A stretch of DNA of 64,000 nucleotides from Jiulongibacter sp024742395 (lineage in GTDB: Bacteria; Bacteroidota; Bacteroidia; Cytophagales; Spirosomataceae): contig OZ252236.1 in NCBI GenBank assembly GCA_965249455.1, positions 3,162,001-3,226,000 on the forward strand. Reading direction: 5' to 3'. Below are positions 34,130 to 43,009 of this stretch, piece by piece (the stretch's first letter is position 1; every line of letters begins with the position of its first letter). A model generated the notes under the pieces. That model searched no databases, had not been told where the DNA came from, and worked only from the letters and a program-made list of their open reading frames with translations. The translations under genes were made by a program, and so were the position numbers.

Positions 34130-36622
34130 ATGCGAAGTTTCCCCAAATTTATAAAAAAAGTCCTCCTTTACTCTTTCTTTTTTATTTATTGGCTTACTGG
34201 CCAAGCTCAGCCTACTCCCAATGGTTCTGGTGATTTACTTCATTCACTGAAAAAATTCCAGACAGTAGGTACAGCCCTTTATGTGGCAGCCCACCCCGAT
34301 GATGAAAATACCTTATTGATTACCTGGCTGGCTAATGAAAAGAAAGTCAGAACTGGATACATTGCCATGACCAGGGGTGATGGTGGTCAAAATCTGATAG
34401 GTAGCGAGAAGAATGAATTTGCAGGCTTGTTAAGAACGAATGAGCTTCTGGATGCCAGAAGCATTGACGGAGGAGAACAATATTTTACGCGGGCAAATGA
34501 TTTCGGTTATACCAAAACTACAGAAGAAGCATTAAAAACATGGGGAGAACAACAAATCCTCTCAGATTTGGTCTTCAGGATAAGGAAATTTCAGCCAGAT
34601 GTTATTATCACCAGATTCCCACCCGATGAAAGAGCAGGTCATGGCCACCATTCTGCTTCATCCTTACTTGCCGAAAGAGCTTTTGAAGATGCCGCTAAAC
34701 CAAACAAATTTCCGGAACAATTAACGGAAGTCTCAGTATGGCAAGCCAAAAGGTTAGTTTGGAATTTTTACAATCGCGGCTTTACCAATACGCCTCCGGA
34801 AGATGACAACGATTTTATTCAAGTAGACATAGGTGGCTATAATCCACTTTTAGGTGCTTCATACGGCGAACTCGGCTCTAAGGCAAGAAGTATGCATAAA
34901 AGTCAAGGCTTTGGGGCAGGACTTTTCAGAGGTGAAAGGTTAGAAGTATTAAAGCATACAAAAGGTACTCCGGCCGAAAATGATCTTTTTGATGGAGTAA
35001 ATACGACCTGGTCAAGAATACCTGGTGGTCAGGCTGTAGACCTTTACCTAAACGAAATCATTCAGAATTTTAATCCTGAAATGCCTTCATCTTCGGTACC
35101 CTCTTTACTTCAATTAAGAAAACTTCTGGAGTCATTGCCCGCAAGTCCGATGCTGAAGTATAAAAAAGAGGAACTTACTGAGCTGATTTTAAAATTTTCA
35201 GGATTATATGTCGAAATTAATACGGAAGATTATGCTTATGCACCCACAGATTCTTTAAAGGGAAGTGTTTCTTTAACAAATAGAATTAACTATCCTATAG
35301 CTCTTAAATCCATTGCATTTAATGAGATTGACTGGCAAATGGATAAGGAAAAGGTTTTGACGCAAAATGAAAGAATTAGCATTCCCTTTGCTTTAAAAAT
35401 CCCCGATGATTTCTCTATTACTCAGCCATACTGGCTACAAGAAAAACATCCCCTGGGTTCGTATGTCATCAGTGACGAAAATCTAAAAGGAATGCCACTT
35501 TCGCCACCTGCTTTGACAGCAAGATTAAACTTCATTTTTGATGGAACTGAAGTAATGACTGAGTTACCTGCAACCTACAAATATGTAGAACCGGCGGAAG
35601 GAGAAATTTACAGACCTTTAGAAATCAGACCTGCCATAACCTTAACTCCTAATGTCAATTCATTGGTTTTTAATACAATGGAAACACAGGAAGTACTGGT
35701 AACAGTAAAGGCCAATATGGCACAAATGAATTCTAAAGTAGAACTCCAAGTGCCTGTAGGCTGGACATCGAGCCCTGAAAACATTACGGTCTTTTTAAAT
35801 GATAAATACGACGAAAAAGTAGTGAAATTTCTAATCACCCCATCCAAAACAGCTTCTAAGGGAATTATCAAGGCCATTGCTCAAACAGATCACGTTACTT
35901 ATGACCGAGCACTAAATAGTATTTCTTATAAGCATGTGCCTCAAATTACCAGTTTCCCTTTAGCTGAAATAGAAGCCCTTAAACTGGACTTAAAAATCAA
36001 AGGAAAGAATGTAGCTTATGTAATGGGTGCAGGAGATGAAATTCCGCTAGCCTTGAGTCAAATGGGTTATAAAGTGACTGTTCTAAGCGAAGCAGATTTC
36101 AATAATCCTTTGAGCAAGTATGATGCTATTCTAATTGGCGGAAGAGCCTATAATACAAATGAATGGCTTACGTTCCAGTATGAAAAGCTAATGAGTTATG
36201 TAGAAAATGGAGGTAATCTTATTTGTCAATATCAAACCAGGGGAAGATCAGATGATTGGGCAGATAAATTTTCACCATATTCAATAAATATTGGTCGAGA
36301 TCGAGTAAGTCAGGAGGACGCCGAAGTACGCTTCATAGACCCATCAAATCCGATAGTGAATTGGCCAAATAAGCTTGATACTTCTGATTTTGAAGGTTGG
36401 GTGCAGGAAAGGGGGCTATATTTTGCATCTGAATGGGATCAAAAATACACTCCCATTCTTAGCATGAATGATACTGGTGAAGAAGCAAAACTTGGCAGTC
36501 TTTTACATACTAAATACGGAAAAGGGAATTTTGTCTATACCGGGCTTTCCTTTTTCAGAGAATTACCGGCAGGTGTTCCCGGAGCTTACAGACTTCTGGC
36601 CAATTTAATTTCTCTAAAATGA
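34130..36622 (+). CDS. Secreted PIG-L/LmbE family deacetylase with C-terminal GATase-like domain
   Basis: The 830-residue protein has a signal peptide (about 1-27, ending LTGQAQ). A PIG-L domain follows (about 40-280), with the zinc motif AAHPDDENT near 54, GYIAMTRGDGGQN near 78 and a later AGHGHHSASS near 180 supplying His ligands. The middle (about 340-600) is beta-rich. The C-terminal part (about 615-830) resembles a class I glutamine amidotransferase-like/ThuA-type fold (YDAILIGGRAYNTNEWL, YVENGGNLICQYQ). It probably removes acyl groups from periplasmic amino-sugar polymers. Its stop overlaps the next ATG by 4 bp, so it is translationally coupled to a Bat-type VWA gene. Confidence 0.88.
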   Translation: MRSFPKFIKKVLLYSFFFIYWLTGQAQPTPNGSGDLLHSLKKFQTVGTALYVAAHPDDENTLLITWLANEKKVRTGYIAMTRGDGGQNLIGSEKNEFAGLLRTNELLDARSIDGGEQYFTRANDFGYTKTTEEALKTWGEQQILSDLVFRIRKFQPDVIITRFPPDERAGHGHHSASSLLAERAFEDAAKPNKFPEQLTEVSVWQAKRLVWNFYNRGFTNTPPEDDNDFIQVDIGGYNPLLGASYGELGSKARSMHKSQGFGAGLFRGERLEVLKHTKGTPAENDLFDGVNTTWSRIPGGQAVDLYLNEIIQNFNPEMPSSSVPSLLQLRKLLESLPASPMLKYKKEELTELILKFSGLYVEINTEDYAYAPTDSLKGSVSLTNRINYPIALKSIAFNEIDWQMDKEKVLTQNERISIPFALKIPDDFSITQPYWLQEKHPLGSYVISDENLKGMPLSPPALTARLNFIFDGTEVMTELPATYKYVEPAEGEIYRPLEIRPAITLTPNVNSLVFNTMETQEVLVTVKANMAQMNSKVELQVPVGWTSSPENITVFLNDKYDEKVVKFLITPSKTASKGIIKAIAQTDHVTYDRALNSISYKHVPQITSFPLAEIEALKLDLKIKGKNVAYVMGAGDEIPLALSQMGYKVTVLSEADFNNPLSKYDAILIGGRAYNTNEWLTFQYEKLMSYVENGGNLICQYQTRGRSDDWADKFSPYSINIGRDRVSQEDAEVRFIDPSNPIVNWPNKLDTSDFEGWVQERGLYFASEWDQKYTPILSMNDTGEEAKLGSLLHTKYGKGNFVYTGLSFFRELPAGVPGAYRLLANLISLK
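34144..34151 (-). promoter_or_regulatory. Possible -7 element of the subtilase gene inside the deacetylase coding region
   Basis: On the minus strand TAAATTTG fits TAnnTTTG and lies 15 bp before the subtilase ATG, so the leader would be about 10 nt. No TTG sits at the usual distance. The box lies within codons 5-8 of the divergent gene. Confidence 0.35.
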
Positions 36623-37578
36623 ACTGGGCTAAATCCATCTCAGGGTATGAAATAGGGTACATAATTGTATTCCTGCTTTTGTATGCATACTATTTTTGGA
36701 GAACCTTCAATATGGGTAAAAGTGTTGGCAAACCTTCCAGATTGAGGTATATCAAATTTGTTTTGCGAAGCATATATCTTGGACTTTTCATTATTGCACT
36801 TTTAGGCCCCAGCTTTGGAATATCTGAAACTGAAGCCCGTACCACATCAAAAGATATTATTCTTGCTGTAGACCTTTCCAGCTCTATGAATACCTCAGAT
36901 GTAAGTCCCAGCAGACTTGAAAAAACAAAGCTTGAATTAAATCATTTAGTAGAGGTTTTAAATGAAAACAGAATTGGAATGTTGGTTTTTGGATCGCAGG
37001 CATATTGGCAGGTCCCGCTTACCTTTGATACAGATGTAATAAAGGAGTACATCAAAACTTTGAATACCAACCAGCTTCCATTGGAAGGAACCAACATTAA
37101 TGCTCCTCTGGAAATGATTGCGGATAAATTTGAAGAATTAAAAGGTCAAAATCGCTCGGCTCTGGCCATTGTCATTACGGATGGAGAAAGCTTCTCTGAA
37201 GTAGCCGAAGAGCTAACTTTACGCCTAAATCGTATAGGAGCTGATTTAATTCTAGTGGGAACCGGGACAAGCGAAGGAGGGGAAGTAGAAATAAACAATC
37301 AGCCATTAATACTAGAAGATGGCTCATTTGCTCGTTCGAGCCTAGATTCCTTAGGCTTAAGAAAAGTATCTAACCTTTTAAATGCTGAACTTATGTTTAT
37401 GCAAAATGAAAAGAATGATTTTGCCTTAATTCCTGAAAGAATCAACCAGGTTGGAAAAAATACAGGCGATAAAAGAAAACTGCTGGTTTCAAATAACAAA
37501 TATTTTAGTTTCCTTATTGCAGCCATAATTCTTGCCTCAATTGATTTTCTGTTCCGAATCAAAACCTTTGAAATTTAA
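36619..37578 (+). CDS. Bat-type VWA domain membrane protein
   Basis: The 319-residue protein has two membrane segments near the N-terminus (about 10-29 and 46-65), a VWA domain (about 78-270) and one membrane segment at the C-terminus (about 296-314), the layout of BatA/BatB. The MIDAS motif is complete: DLSSSMNTSD near 86, Thr in PLEGTNINAP near 155 and ITDGES near 187. It follows the deacetylase with a 4-bp overlap and is followed directly by a BatC/BatE-like gene. Bat proteins are linked with MoxR ATPases and aerotolerance or envelope stress. No MoxR gene is nearby, so the partners here are unclear. Confidence 0.85.
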   Translation: MNWAKSISGYEIGYIIVFLLLYAYYFWRTFNMGKSVGKPSRLRYIKFVLRSIYLGLFIIALLGPSFGISETEARTTSKDIILAVDLSSSMNTSDVSPSRLEKTKLELNHLVEVLNENRIGMLVFGSQAYWQVPLTFDTDVIKEYIKTLNTNQLPLEGTNINAPLEMIADKFEELKGQNRSALAIVITDGESFSEVAEELTLRLNRIGADLILVGTGTSEGGEVEINNQPLILEDGSFARSSLDSLGLRKVSNLLNAELMFMQNEKNDFALIPERINQVGKNTGDKRKLLVSNNKYFSFLIAAIILASIDFLFRIKTFEI

Positions 37579-38247
37579 GTGATAGCCTTTTACTTCTATA
37601 TCGTGAGATTATTCTTTGCGTTTCAATTTCCCGCGGAATTGAAAGAAACGGAGGCATTCAATACGGCAATCGTTTCTATGGTTAAGGAGGGCAAATGCGA
37701 AGAGGCTGTCAAAAGCTTTTATGATGATTCAACATCTGGAGTACGGATCTACCCTTCGACCCGTTTAAAATTTAGCGAATGCCTTAGGAAATTAGACATG
37801 AAAGAAGAATTAGGCTCTCAACTAAACTATCTTAAGTCTACCCGAAACGCTGGTTTGTTATCAAGGGTTTTGAATCAGGAGGCCCTCTTGATGGCGAGCA
37901 AAGGAGATACACTTTCAGCAATTAATCAGCTCAAAAAGGCAATCGAGATAGAAAACAATAATACCTTTGCAAAATATAATTTTGAATACTTAAGTAAAGT
38001 TTATAAACCCAACAGAAATCAGCCTCCAAGTTCTAATTCATCCAATGCAGAACATAAAAAAGATAATGATGGAGGCATTATTGACTATAATACTGAGGGA
38101 ACTGACGAATTAGAGAGCAACTTACCTACCGATATTGACCTGGCACAAGCCCTGCAATTATTGGATGCAATGAGAGCCAACGAGTTCAATTCAATCCCCT
38201 TAATCAATCAAAAAAAGAAGGATACCGTACAATACGGAAAATGGTAA
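37579..38247 (+). CDS. TPR-containing BatC/BatE-like protein with GTG start
   Basis: The 222-residue protein starts with GTG immediately after the VWA gene stop, so it is likely read by translation coupling. A hydrophobic N-terminus (about 1-18) could be a weak signal. Helical TPR-like pairs (about 28-130: FNTAIVSMVKEGKCEEAVKS, LNQEALLMASKGDTLSAINQ) are followed by a low-complexity linker rich in Asn, Ser and Asp. The conserved end DIDLAQALQLLDAMRANEF is like BatC tails. With the VWA gene it forms a mini Bat module fused to a deacetylase operon. Confidence 0.75.
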   Translation: MIAFYFYIVRLFFAFQFPAELKETEAFNTAIVSMVKEGKCEEAVKSFYDDSTSGVRIYPSTRLKFSECLRKLDMKEELGSQLNYLKSTRNAGLLSRVLNQEALLMASKGDTLSAINQLKKAIEIENNNTFAKYNFEYLSKVYKPNRNQPPSSNSSNAEHKKDNDGGIIDYNTEGTDELESNLPTDIDLAQALQLLDAMRANEFNSIPLINQKKKDTVQYGKW

Positions 38248-38251
38248 AATA

Positions 38252-39196
38252 ATGAATGTTTTAAAAGAGTCTAATTTTAAGTTTAATGGTCAATTGGGCC
38301 ACTATAAAGGCAAGGTAAGAGATGTTTTTGACTTTGGCGACAGAGTACTTATGATTGCTTCCGATAGGATTTCGGCCTTTGATGTTATACTTCCTGAAGC
38401 AATTCCTTGCAAAGGACAGGTACTAAATCAAATAGCCGAAAAATTTCTTAAAGCAACTGCAGATATTGTACCCAACTGGTTAGAAGCTGTACCTGATCCG
38501 AATTGCTCTTATGGTCTGAAATGCGAAACTTTTCCCGTAGAAATGGTTGTCAGAGCCTATTTGGTAGGTCATGCCTGGCGAATATACAAAGCCGGAGGAA
38601 GGGTACTTTGCGGAGTAACTTTACCTGAGGGCTTGAAAGAAAATGATAGACTCCCCACACCAATCATCACTCCTACTACTAAAGCCAAGGAAGGTCATGA
38701 TGAGGATATTTCACGAGAAGACATTATTGCGAAAGGGATCGTCAAAGAAGAAAAATACAGGATACTTGAAGAAAAAGCACTCCAGCTTTTCCAGAAAGGA
38801 ACTGAAATAGCCGCTCAGCGTGGCTTGATTTTAGTGGATACTAAATATGAGTTCGGAGAAATTAACGATACAATTTATTTGATTGATGAAATCCATACAC
38901 CAGACTCTTCTCGTTACTTCTATAGTGACGTTTATGAAGAAAATTTAGAAAAGAATTTACCTCAGAAACAACTTTCAAAAGAGTTTGTCAGAGAATGGTT
39001 AATCGAGAATGGTTTTCAAGGAAAAGATGGCCAGAAGGTACCAGAAATGACTGCAGAGAAGTGCTCGGAAATCAGTCAAAGGTACATTGAGCTTTATGAA
39101 AAAGTAACGGGTGAGTCCTTTGTTCCGGCGAATAATGTGGATATTTACGCCAGAATCGAGAAAAACATCACTGCTTTTCTTGCTCACAAATCATAA
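38252..39196 (+). CDS. purC: Phosphoribosylaminoimidazole-succinocarboxamide synthase
   Basis: The 314-residue cytoplasmic enzyme joins CAIR and aspartate in purine synthesis. The SAICAR synthetase pattern is clear: GKVRDVFDFGDRVLMIASD near 22, RISAFDVILPEAIP near 40, VEMVVRAYLVGHAWR near 96, ILVDTKYEFG near 190 and YLIDEIHTPDSSRYF near 209. It is of the longer, yeast-like length rather than the short 240-residue type. It starts 4 bp after the Bat-like gene and is followed by an aminotransferase gene 4 bp later, so the cluster may be one transcript although the functions differ. Confidence 0.95.
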   Translation: MNVLKESNFKFNGQLGHYKGKVRDVFDFGDRVLMIASDRISAFDVILPEAIPCKGQVLNQIAEKFLKATADIVPNWLEAVPDPNCSYGLKCETFPVEMVVRAYLVGHAWRIYKAGGRVLCGVTLPEGLKENDRLPTPIITPTTKAKEGHDEDISREDIIAKGIVKEEKYRILEEKALQLFQKGTEIAAQRGLILVDTKYEFGEINDTIYLIDEIHTPDSSRYFYSDVYEENLEKNLPQKQLSKEFVREWLIENGFQGKDGQKVPEMTAEKCSEISQRYIELYEKVTGESFVPANNVDIYARIEKNITAFLAHKS

Positions 39197-39200
39197 CAGA

Positions 39201-40436
39201 ATGGAATATAAAAAAAGTGAACGTTTAAATAATTTATCCTATGCTATTCGAGGGCCTGTCTTTGACAAAGCACAACAATTAGCAGCTCAGGGTCATAAAA
39301 TTATCAATCTCAACATTGGTAACCCGGCTCCTTTTGGTTTCGATGTACCCGATGAGATCATGGGTGACATGATCATGAATTTGAGAAATGCACAGGGCTA
39401 TTGTCATCACCTGGGCATTTTTCCGGCCAGAAAAGCCGTAATGCACTATACGCAGCAAGTAGGAATTAAAGACGTTCGTATTGAAGATATCTTCATAGGA
39501 AATGGAGTAAGCGAGTTAATTGTAATGACACTTCAGGCCTTACTCAATCCTAATGACGAAATATTGATTCCTTCTCCGGATTATCCTCTGTGGACCACTG
39601 CTGTGGGCCTTTCCGGAGGTAAGCCGGTACATTACATCTGCGATGAAGAGTCAGATTGGAATCCGGACGTTGATGACATAGCTTCAAAAATTACCAGTAA
39701 AACCAAAGGGATCGTTTTGATTAACCCAAACAATCCAACTGGTGCCGTGTATGAAAAGGATGTGTTGCAGAAAATAGTAGATCTGGCAGCAGAACATAAT
39801 CTGATCGTTTTTTCAGACGAGATTTATGATAAAATCCTTTACGATGGAAATAAGCACATTCCTACTGCTTCATTAAGCGAAGATGTATTTTTTATGACTT
39901 TTGGCGGCCTCTCAAAAAACTACAGAGCTACAGGCTTTAGAGGTGGATGGGTTATAGCGAGCGGTGCAAAAGAAAAAGCAAAAAACTATCTGGAAGGGAT
40001 TAATCTTTTGGCCAGTATGCGTCTGTGTGCTAATGTGCCTACTCAGTATGCCATTCAAACAGCCTTAGGTGGGTACCAAAGTATCAATGATTTGGTAGCC
40101 GAGGGTGGAAGACTCAGGAAACAGCGTGATTTGATTCACTACAGACTTACGGATATTCCCGGTATTACCTGCGTAAAACCAAAAGGAGCTATGTACGTCT
40201 TTCCGAAGATAGACCTGAGTAAATTTACTTTTAAAGACGATGAGCAGTTCACGCTTGAATTGCTTACGGAGCACAAAATTCTTGTGGTTTCGGGTTCAGG
40301 TTTTAATACGTTTGATCACGCACACTTTAGAGTTGTTTTTCTTCCCGATGCAGACACCTTGAATAAGGCTGTGGATGAAATGGAACACTTCCTTTCGGAA
40401 AAAAGAATTCTGAAAGCTGCAGAAGCCTTGTTGTAA
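39201..40436 (+). CDS. PLP-dependent aminotransferase, alanine aminotransferase-like
   Basis: The frame is open from 39111, inside purC, but the start at 39201 is chosen: MEYKKSERLNNLSYAIRGPV is the usual N-terminus of this group. The 411-residue class I/II enzyme shows NIGNPAPFGF near 35, the PLP-ring stacking region GNGVSELIVM near 99, INPNNPTGAVYE near 173, FSDEIYDKI near 208 and the PLP lysine in GLSKNYRATGFRGGW near 240. SKNYR-type active sites are found in AlaA/AlaT alanine aminotransferases. Other substrates are possible. The stop overlaps the next start by one base. Confidence 0.9.
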   Translation: MEYKKSERLNNLSYAIRGPVFDKAQQLAAQGHKIINLNIGNPAPFGFDVPDEIMGDMIMNLRNAQGYCHHLGIFPARKAVMHYTQQVGIKDVRIEDIFIGNGVSELIVMTLQALLNPNDEILIPSPDYPLWTTAVGLSGGKPVHYICDEESDWNPDVDDIASKITSKTKGIVLINPNNPTGAVYEKDVLQKIVDLAAEHNLIVFSDEIYDKILYDGNKHIPTASLSEDVFFMTFGGLSKNYRATGFRGGWVIASGAKEKAKNYLEGINLLASMRLCANVPTQYAIQTALGGYQSINDLVAEGGRLRKQRDLIHYRLTDIPGITCVKPKGAMYVFPKIDLSKFTFKDDEQFTLELLTEHKILVVSGSGFNTFDHAHFRVVFLPDADTLNKAVDEMEHFLSEKRILKAAEALL

Positions 40437-40912
40437 TGGATGTTTTTTTACTCATATTGAGTATTATTCTCTTGCTTGTGGGAACAGCCGGAGCGGTCTT
40501 GCCATTGCCGGGCCCTCCTTTAAGTTTTGTCGGTATTCTCACGCTTCATTATTCGAAATATGCTGAATTCTCCGAAGACTTGTTATTTGGGCTGGGAGCC
40601 GCCACTTTAATAATTACTGCTCTGGACTACTATGTCCCTATTTGGGGCACTAAGAAATTTGGGGGCACAAAAGCAGGTATGAGAGGCTCTACTGCCGGAT
40701 TAATAGTTGGAATGTTCTTTGGCCCCTTTGGTATCTTTATTGGAGCCTTTATTGGGGCTTTACTGGGAGAATTTCTGTTTGGGGAGAAGCAGCATGCTTT
40801 GAAAGCAGCCATCGGTAGCTTTGCTGGTTTTGCAGCAGGAATAGCTCTTAAGCTCGTTCTGTGCGGTTTTATGATCTTTTATGCCGCAAAGGAGCTCATT
40901 GCATATTTCTAA
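40436..40912 (+). CDS. DUF456 family inner-membrane protein
   Basis: The 158-residue protein is almost all membrane: about five hydrophobic segments with Gly-rich turns. The family look is clear in LLLVGTAGAVLPLPGPPLSF near 15, YYVPIWGTKKFGGTKAG near 65 and a Gly-zipper region, GMFFGPFGIFIGAFIGALLG, near 91. It overlaps the aminotransferase stop by one base (TAATG), so translation is coupled. The function is unknown. Confidence 0.85.
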   Translation: MDVFLLILSIILLLVGTAGAVLPLPGPPLSFVGILTLHYSKYAEFSEDLLFGLGAATLIITALDYYVPIWGTKKFGGTKAGMRGSTAGLIVGMFFGPFGIFIGAFIGALLGEFLFGEKQHALKAAIGSFAGFAAGIALKLVLCGFMIFYAAKELIAYF

Positions 40913-40921
40913 AAAAAATTA

Positions 40922-40943
40922 GCTCCAATCAAGCGATCGGAGC
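40922..40943 (-). terminator. Terminator for the LysM gene
   Basis: GCTCC (40922-40926) pairs with GGAGC (40939-40943), with ATC/GAT pairing inside it after a mismatch. On the minus strand the stem is followed by TAATTTTTTTT. Confidence 0.65.
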
Positions 40944-40979
40944 CAATCCAGCTACTGAGTGAATCTATACTACTATCTT

Positions 40980-42824
40980 CTAAAGAGATTTGACTTTGAT
41001 TTTGTCTCCAATCTCTATAATGTTTGATTTCAGGTTATTTAAAGTATACAGCTGACTGACAGAAACTTTATAATTAACCGATATCCTGTAAAGCGTTTCG
41101 CCTTTCTTAACTGTATGGACTACAAAATCCTGCTTCTCCTCTGCTTGTTCTCCAAGCAATCTCGACTTAATATCTATCGTATTTCTTTCATTGAGGACAG
41201 GTTTTAAAACCAATTCTCTTTTCACACGTTCTATATGTACTTTTGGCTCAGCTAACTCTATTTCGTTGGGGGCAACAAACTGGTGCTCTTCTGTGACTTC
41301 GGCATTCAGATTAGATTCTTGTACAAACTGTACGCCCTTCACATTATTCTCTCCTTCCTTTGTTTCAGTCTTCTGTTCCTTTTCAAAACTGAAGTGTGCC
41401 AAGCTGGATAATAAAGGATCATTCTTCAGAGATTCTGGTAGTTTTCGTTCAGCCGGAATCACAAATTCAATTTCCTCTTTCTTAGGTCGTTTATCCTGCA
41501 TCCATACCACTCTACCACGCTTTAAGTCTATTCCAGACTCAATACGATTCAGCTTTCGAAGCTCTTCCAATTTCACACCATAAACCATGGAGATATCCCA
41601 AAGGTTTTCACCCTCCTTAGTTACATGATAGGGTATTTCAGCCTTATTTTTCTTTGGTTCCAAATAATAAACCTGCCCTATTGCTGTAACATCATCTTCT
41701 GTCATTTCATTGTATTCCAGAAAGTTCTTGATGGTAATATCTCCTTTAAAGGCTAGCGTAACATAGGAATCACAGTAATCTGCCTTTATTCCTTTTCTGT
41801 CGTTTATAAAATAGAAACTACCTCCCTTGCCCTTATCTAGGTTGTTGTCTGCCACCAGTTTGGGGAAATACAATTCAGCTTTCGAATAATTTGTGTTGGA
41901 TGATATCTCGGCTAATACTTTCAGATCGTACAATCTGTCCGCTTCTGCTATGATAATGACCTCCGTAAGATCATCAGCGTCTATTCGGCCGCCACTAATC
42001 CATTGATTCGTATTTCTCAGATAAACAGGATCTAGTCGTAAATCTGCGGCTATTAGCTCTAAGCTTTTGCCTGAACCATAAGGATACCTATAAACTATCT
42101 TCTCCAATTCCGGCTTATAAGTTTGAAGCTCATTTTCCATGACCATTTTAAAGGCCAAAAATTGAATTAATGAACTATAGGCCGGACTGTCTACTGGCAG
42201 ATATGTTTTCCCATTCCATTCCTTATTTATTCCCAGAAGATTAATAACCGATCTACTGGCGATTTGTGAGTATAAGGTGGTACCCCAATTATTGTAAAGA
42301 ACATTATTGCGAAGCAAAGCCATCATGGCTCCCGACGTCGCTAAATCAAAGTGCTTTCTTTGATCTATGACATGGCTAACTTTTAAATCCACATCAATGG
42401 CCTGATCTTTAGTTAAACACCAAAAAATGCCATTTTCTAATAGTTCAATTTGTGTGGTGCTCAGTTGGTACTTGTTATAGACAACAAGAAACTTAAAATC
42501 ATCCGGCACGTCAGATTTCTTTAAATCATCGCTTACCTCTGGTATGAATAAGGTTAGAAAATCAAGCTGATCTTTCTTTACCAGGCTGTCTCCACTAAGT
42601 TTATTTATTTCTTGACTTAGAAGATATCGAGAGGCATCATTTAACTGAAAAACCACGTCGGCAAATTCTACTTCATAAGGAACTTTTGAGAATTGAACTT
42701 GCCCATTTGCTTTAGAAATAGAGAATCCTATAAAAAAAGCAAACAGGCAGATAGTGACATTTTTTCGGGTGTCGGGTTCAATTTGGTTTATCAAAAGAGC
42801 ACGTAAATCCATCTTTTTGTTCAC
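40980..42824 (-). CDS. LysM protein with degenerate MltD-like transglycosylase domain
   Basis: The 614-residue protein has a signal segment (about 24-40, LFAFFIGFSISKANGQ). A first domain (about 60-190) follows the MltD layout, including VPDDFKFLVVYNKYQLSTTQ and the DLKVSHVIDQRKHFDLATSG segment that resembles DERxDPxxAT. The Glu-Ser expected after the PDDFKyL segment is replaced by Asn-Lys (VYNKY), so transglycosylase activity is probably lost. YGSGKSLELIAADLRLDPVY near 247 belongs to the middle MltD region. Two LysM repeats are seen, YHVTKEGENLWDISMVYGV near 402 and VHTVKKGETLYRISVNYKVS near 569. A cell-wall-binding role without cleavage is inferred. The start may be a few residues later. 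Confidence 0.8.
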   Translation of the reverse strand: MNKKMDLRALLINQIEPDTRKNVTICLFAFFIGFSISKANGQVQFSKVPYEVEFADVVFQLNDASRYLLSQEINKLSGDSLVKKDQLDFLTLFIPEVSDDLKKSDVPDDFKFLVVYNKYQLSTTQIELLENGIFWCLTKDQAIDVDLKVSHVIDQRKHFDLATSGAMMALLRNNVLYNNWGTTLYSQIASRSVINLLGINKEWNGKTYLPVDSPAYSSLIQFLAFKMVMENELQTYKPELEKIVYRYPYGSGKSLELIAADLRLDPVYLRNTNQWISGGRIDADDLTEVIIIAEADRLYDLKVLAEISSNTNYSKAELYFPKLVADNNLDKGKGGSFYFINDRKGIKADYCDSYVTLAFKGDITIKNFLEYNEMTEDDVTAIGQVYYLEPKKNKAEIPYHVTKEGENLWDISMVYGVKLEELRKLNRIESGIDLKRGRVVWMQDKRPKKEEIEFVIPAERKLPESLKNDPLLSSLAHFSFEKEQKTETKEGENNVKGVQFVQESNLNAEVTEEHQFVAPNEIELAEPKVHIERVKRELVLKPVLNERNTIDIKSRLLGEQAEEKQDFVVHTVKKGETLYRISVNYKVSVSQLYTLNNLKSNIIEIGDKIKVKSL

Positions 42825-42973
42825 TCATCAAGCTGTATTTCAAGAAGATAATTTCCTGTTTGACGACTTGATGGATCAAACATAATTTATTGAATTTATA
42901 CTTCCAAGGAAAAAGTTTATAAATTTAATAAATTTCATCTTTTCAGTAATTATTGAAAGTTTCAAACAAAAAT

Positions 42974-42995
42974 AAACGCCTGACTGCAGGCGTTT
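42974..42995 (-). terminator. Terminator of pgi
   Basis: AAACGCCTG (42974-42982) and CAGGCGTTT (42987-42995) form a perfect 9-bp stem with an ACTG loop. On the minus strand a T-rich run follows. Confidence 0.8.
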
Positions 42996-43009
42996 AAGTT
43001 ATTTTCCTC

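Noticed and set aside
34130..34204. Upstream start for the S8 protease at 34204
   Set aside because: It would place 25 charged residues before a clear signal peptide.
39111..39200. Upstream start for the aminotransferase within purC
   Set aside because: The extra 30 residues do not resemble the family, and the ATG at 39201 gives the standard N-terminus.
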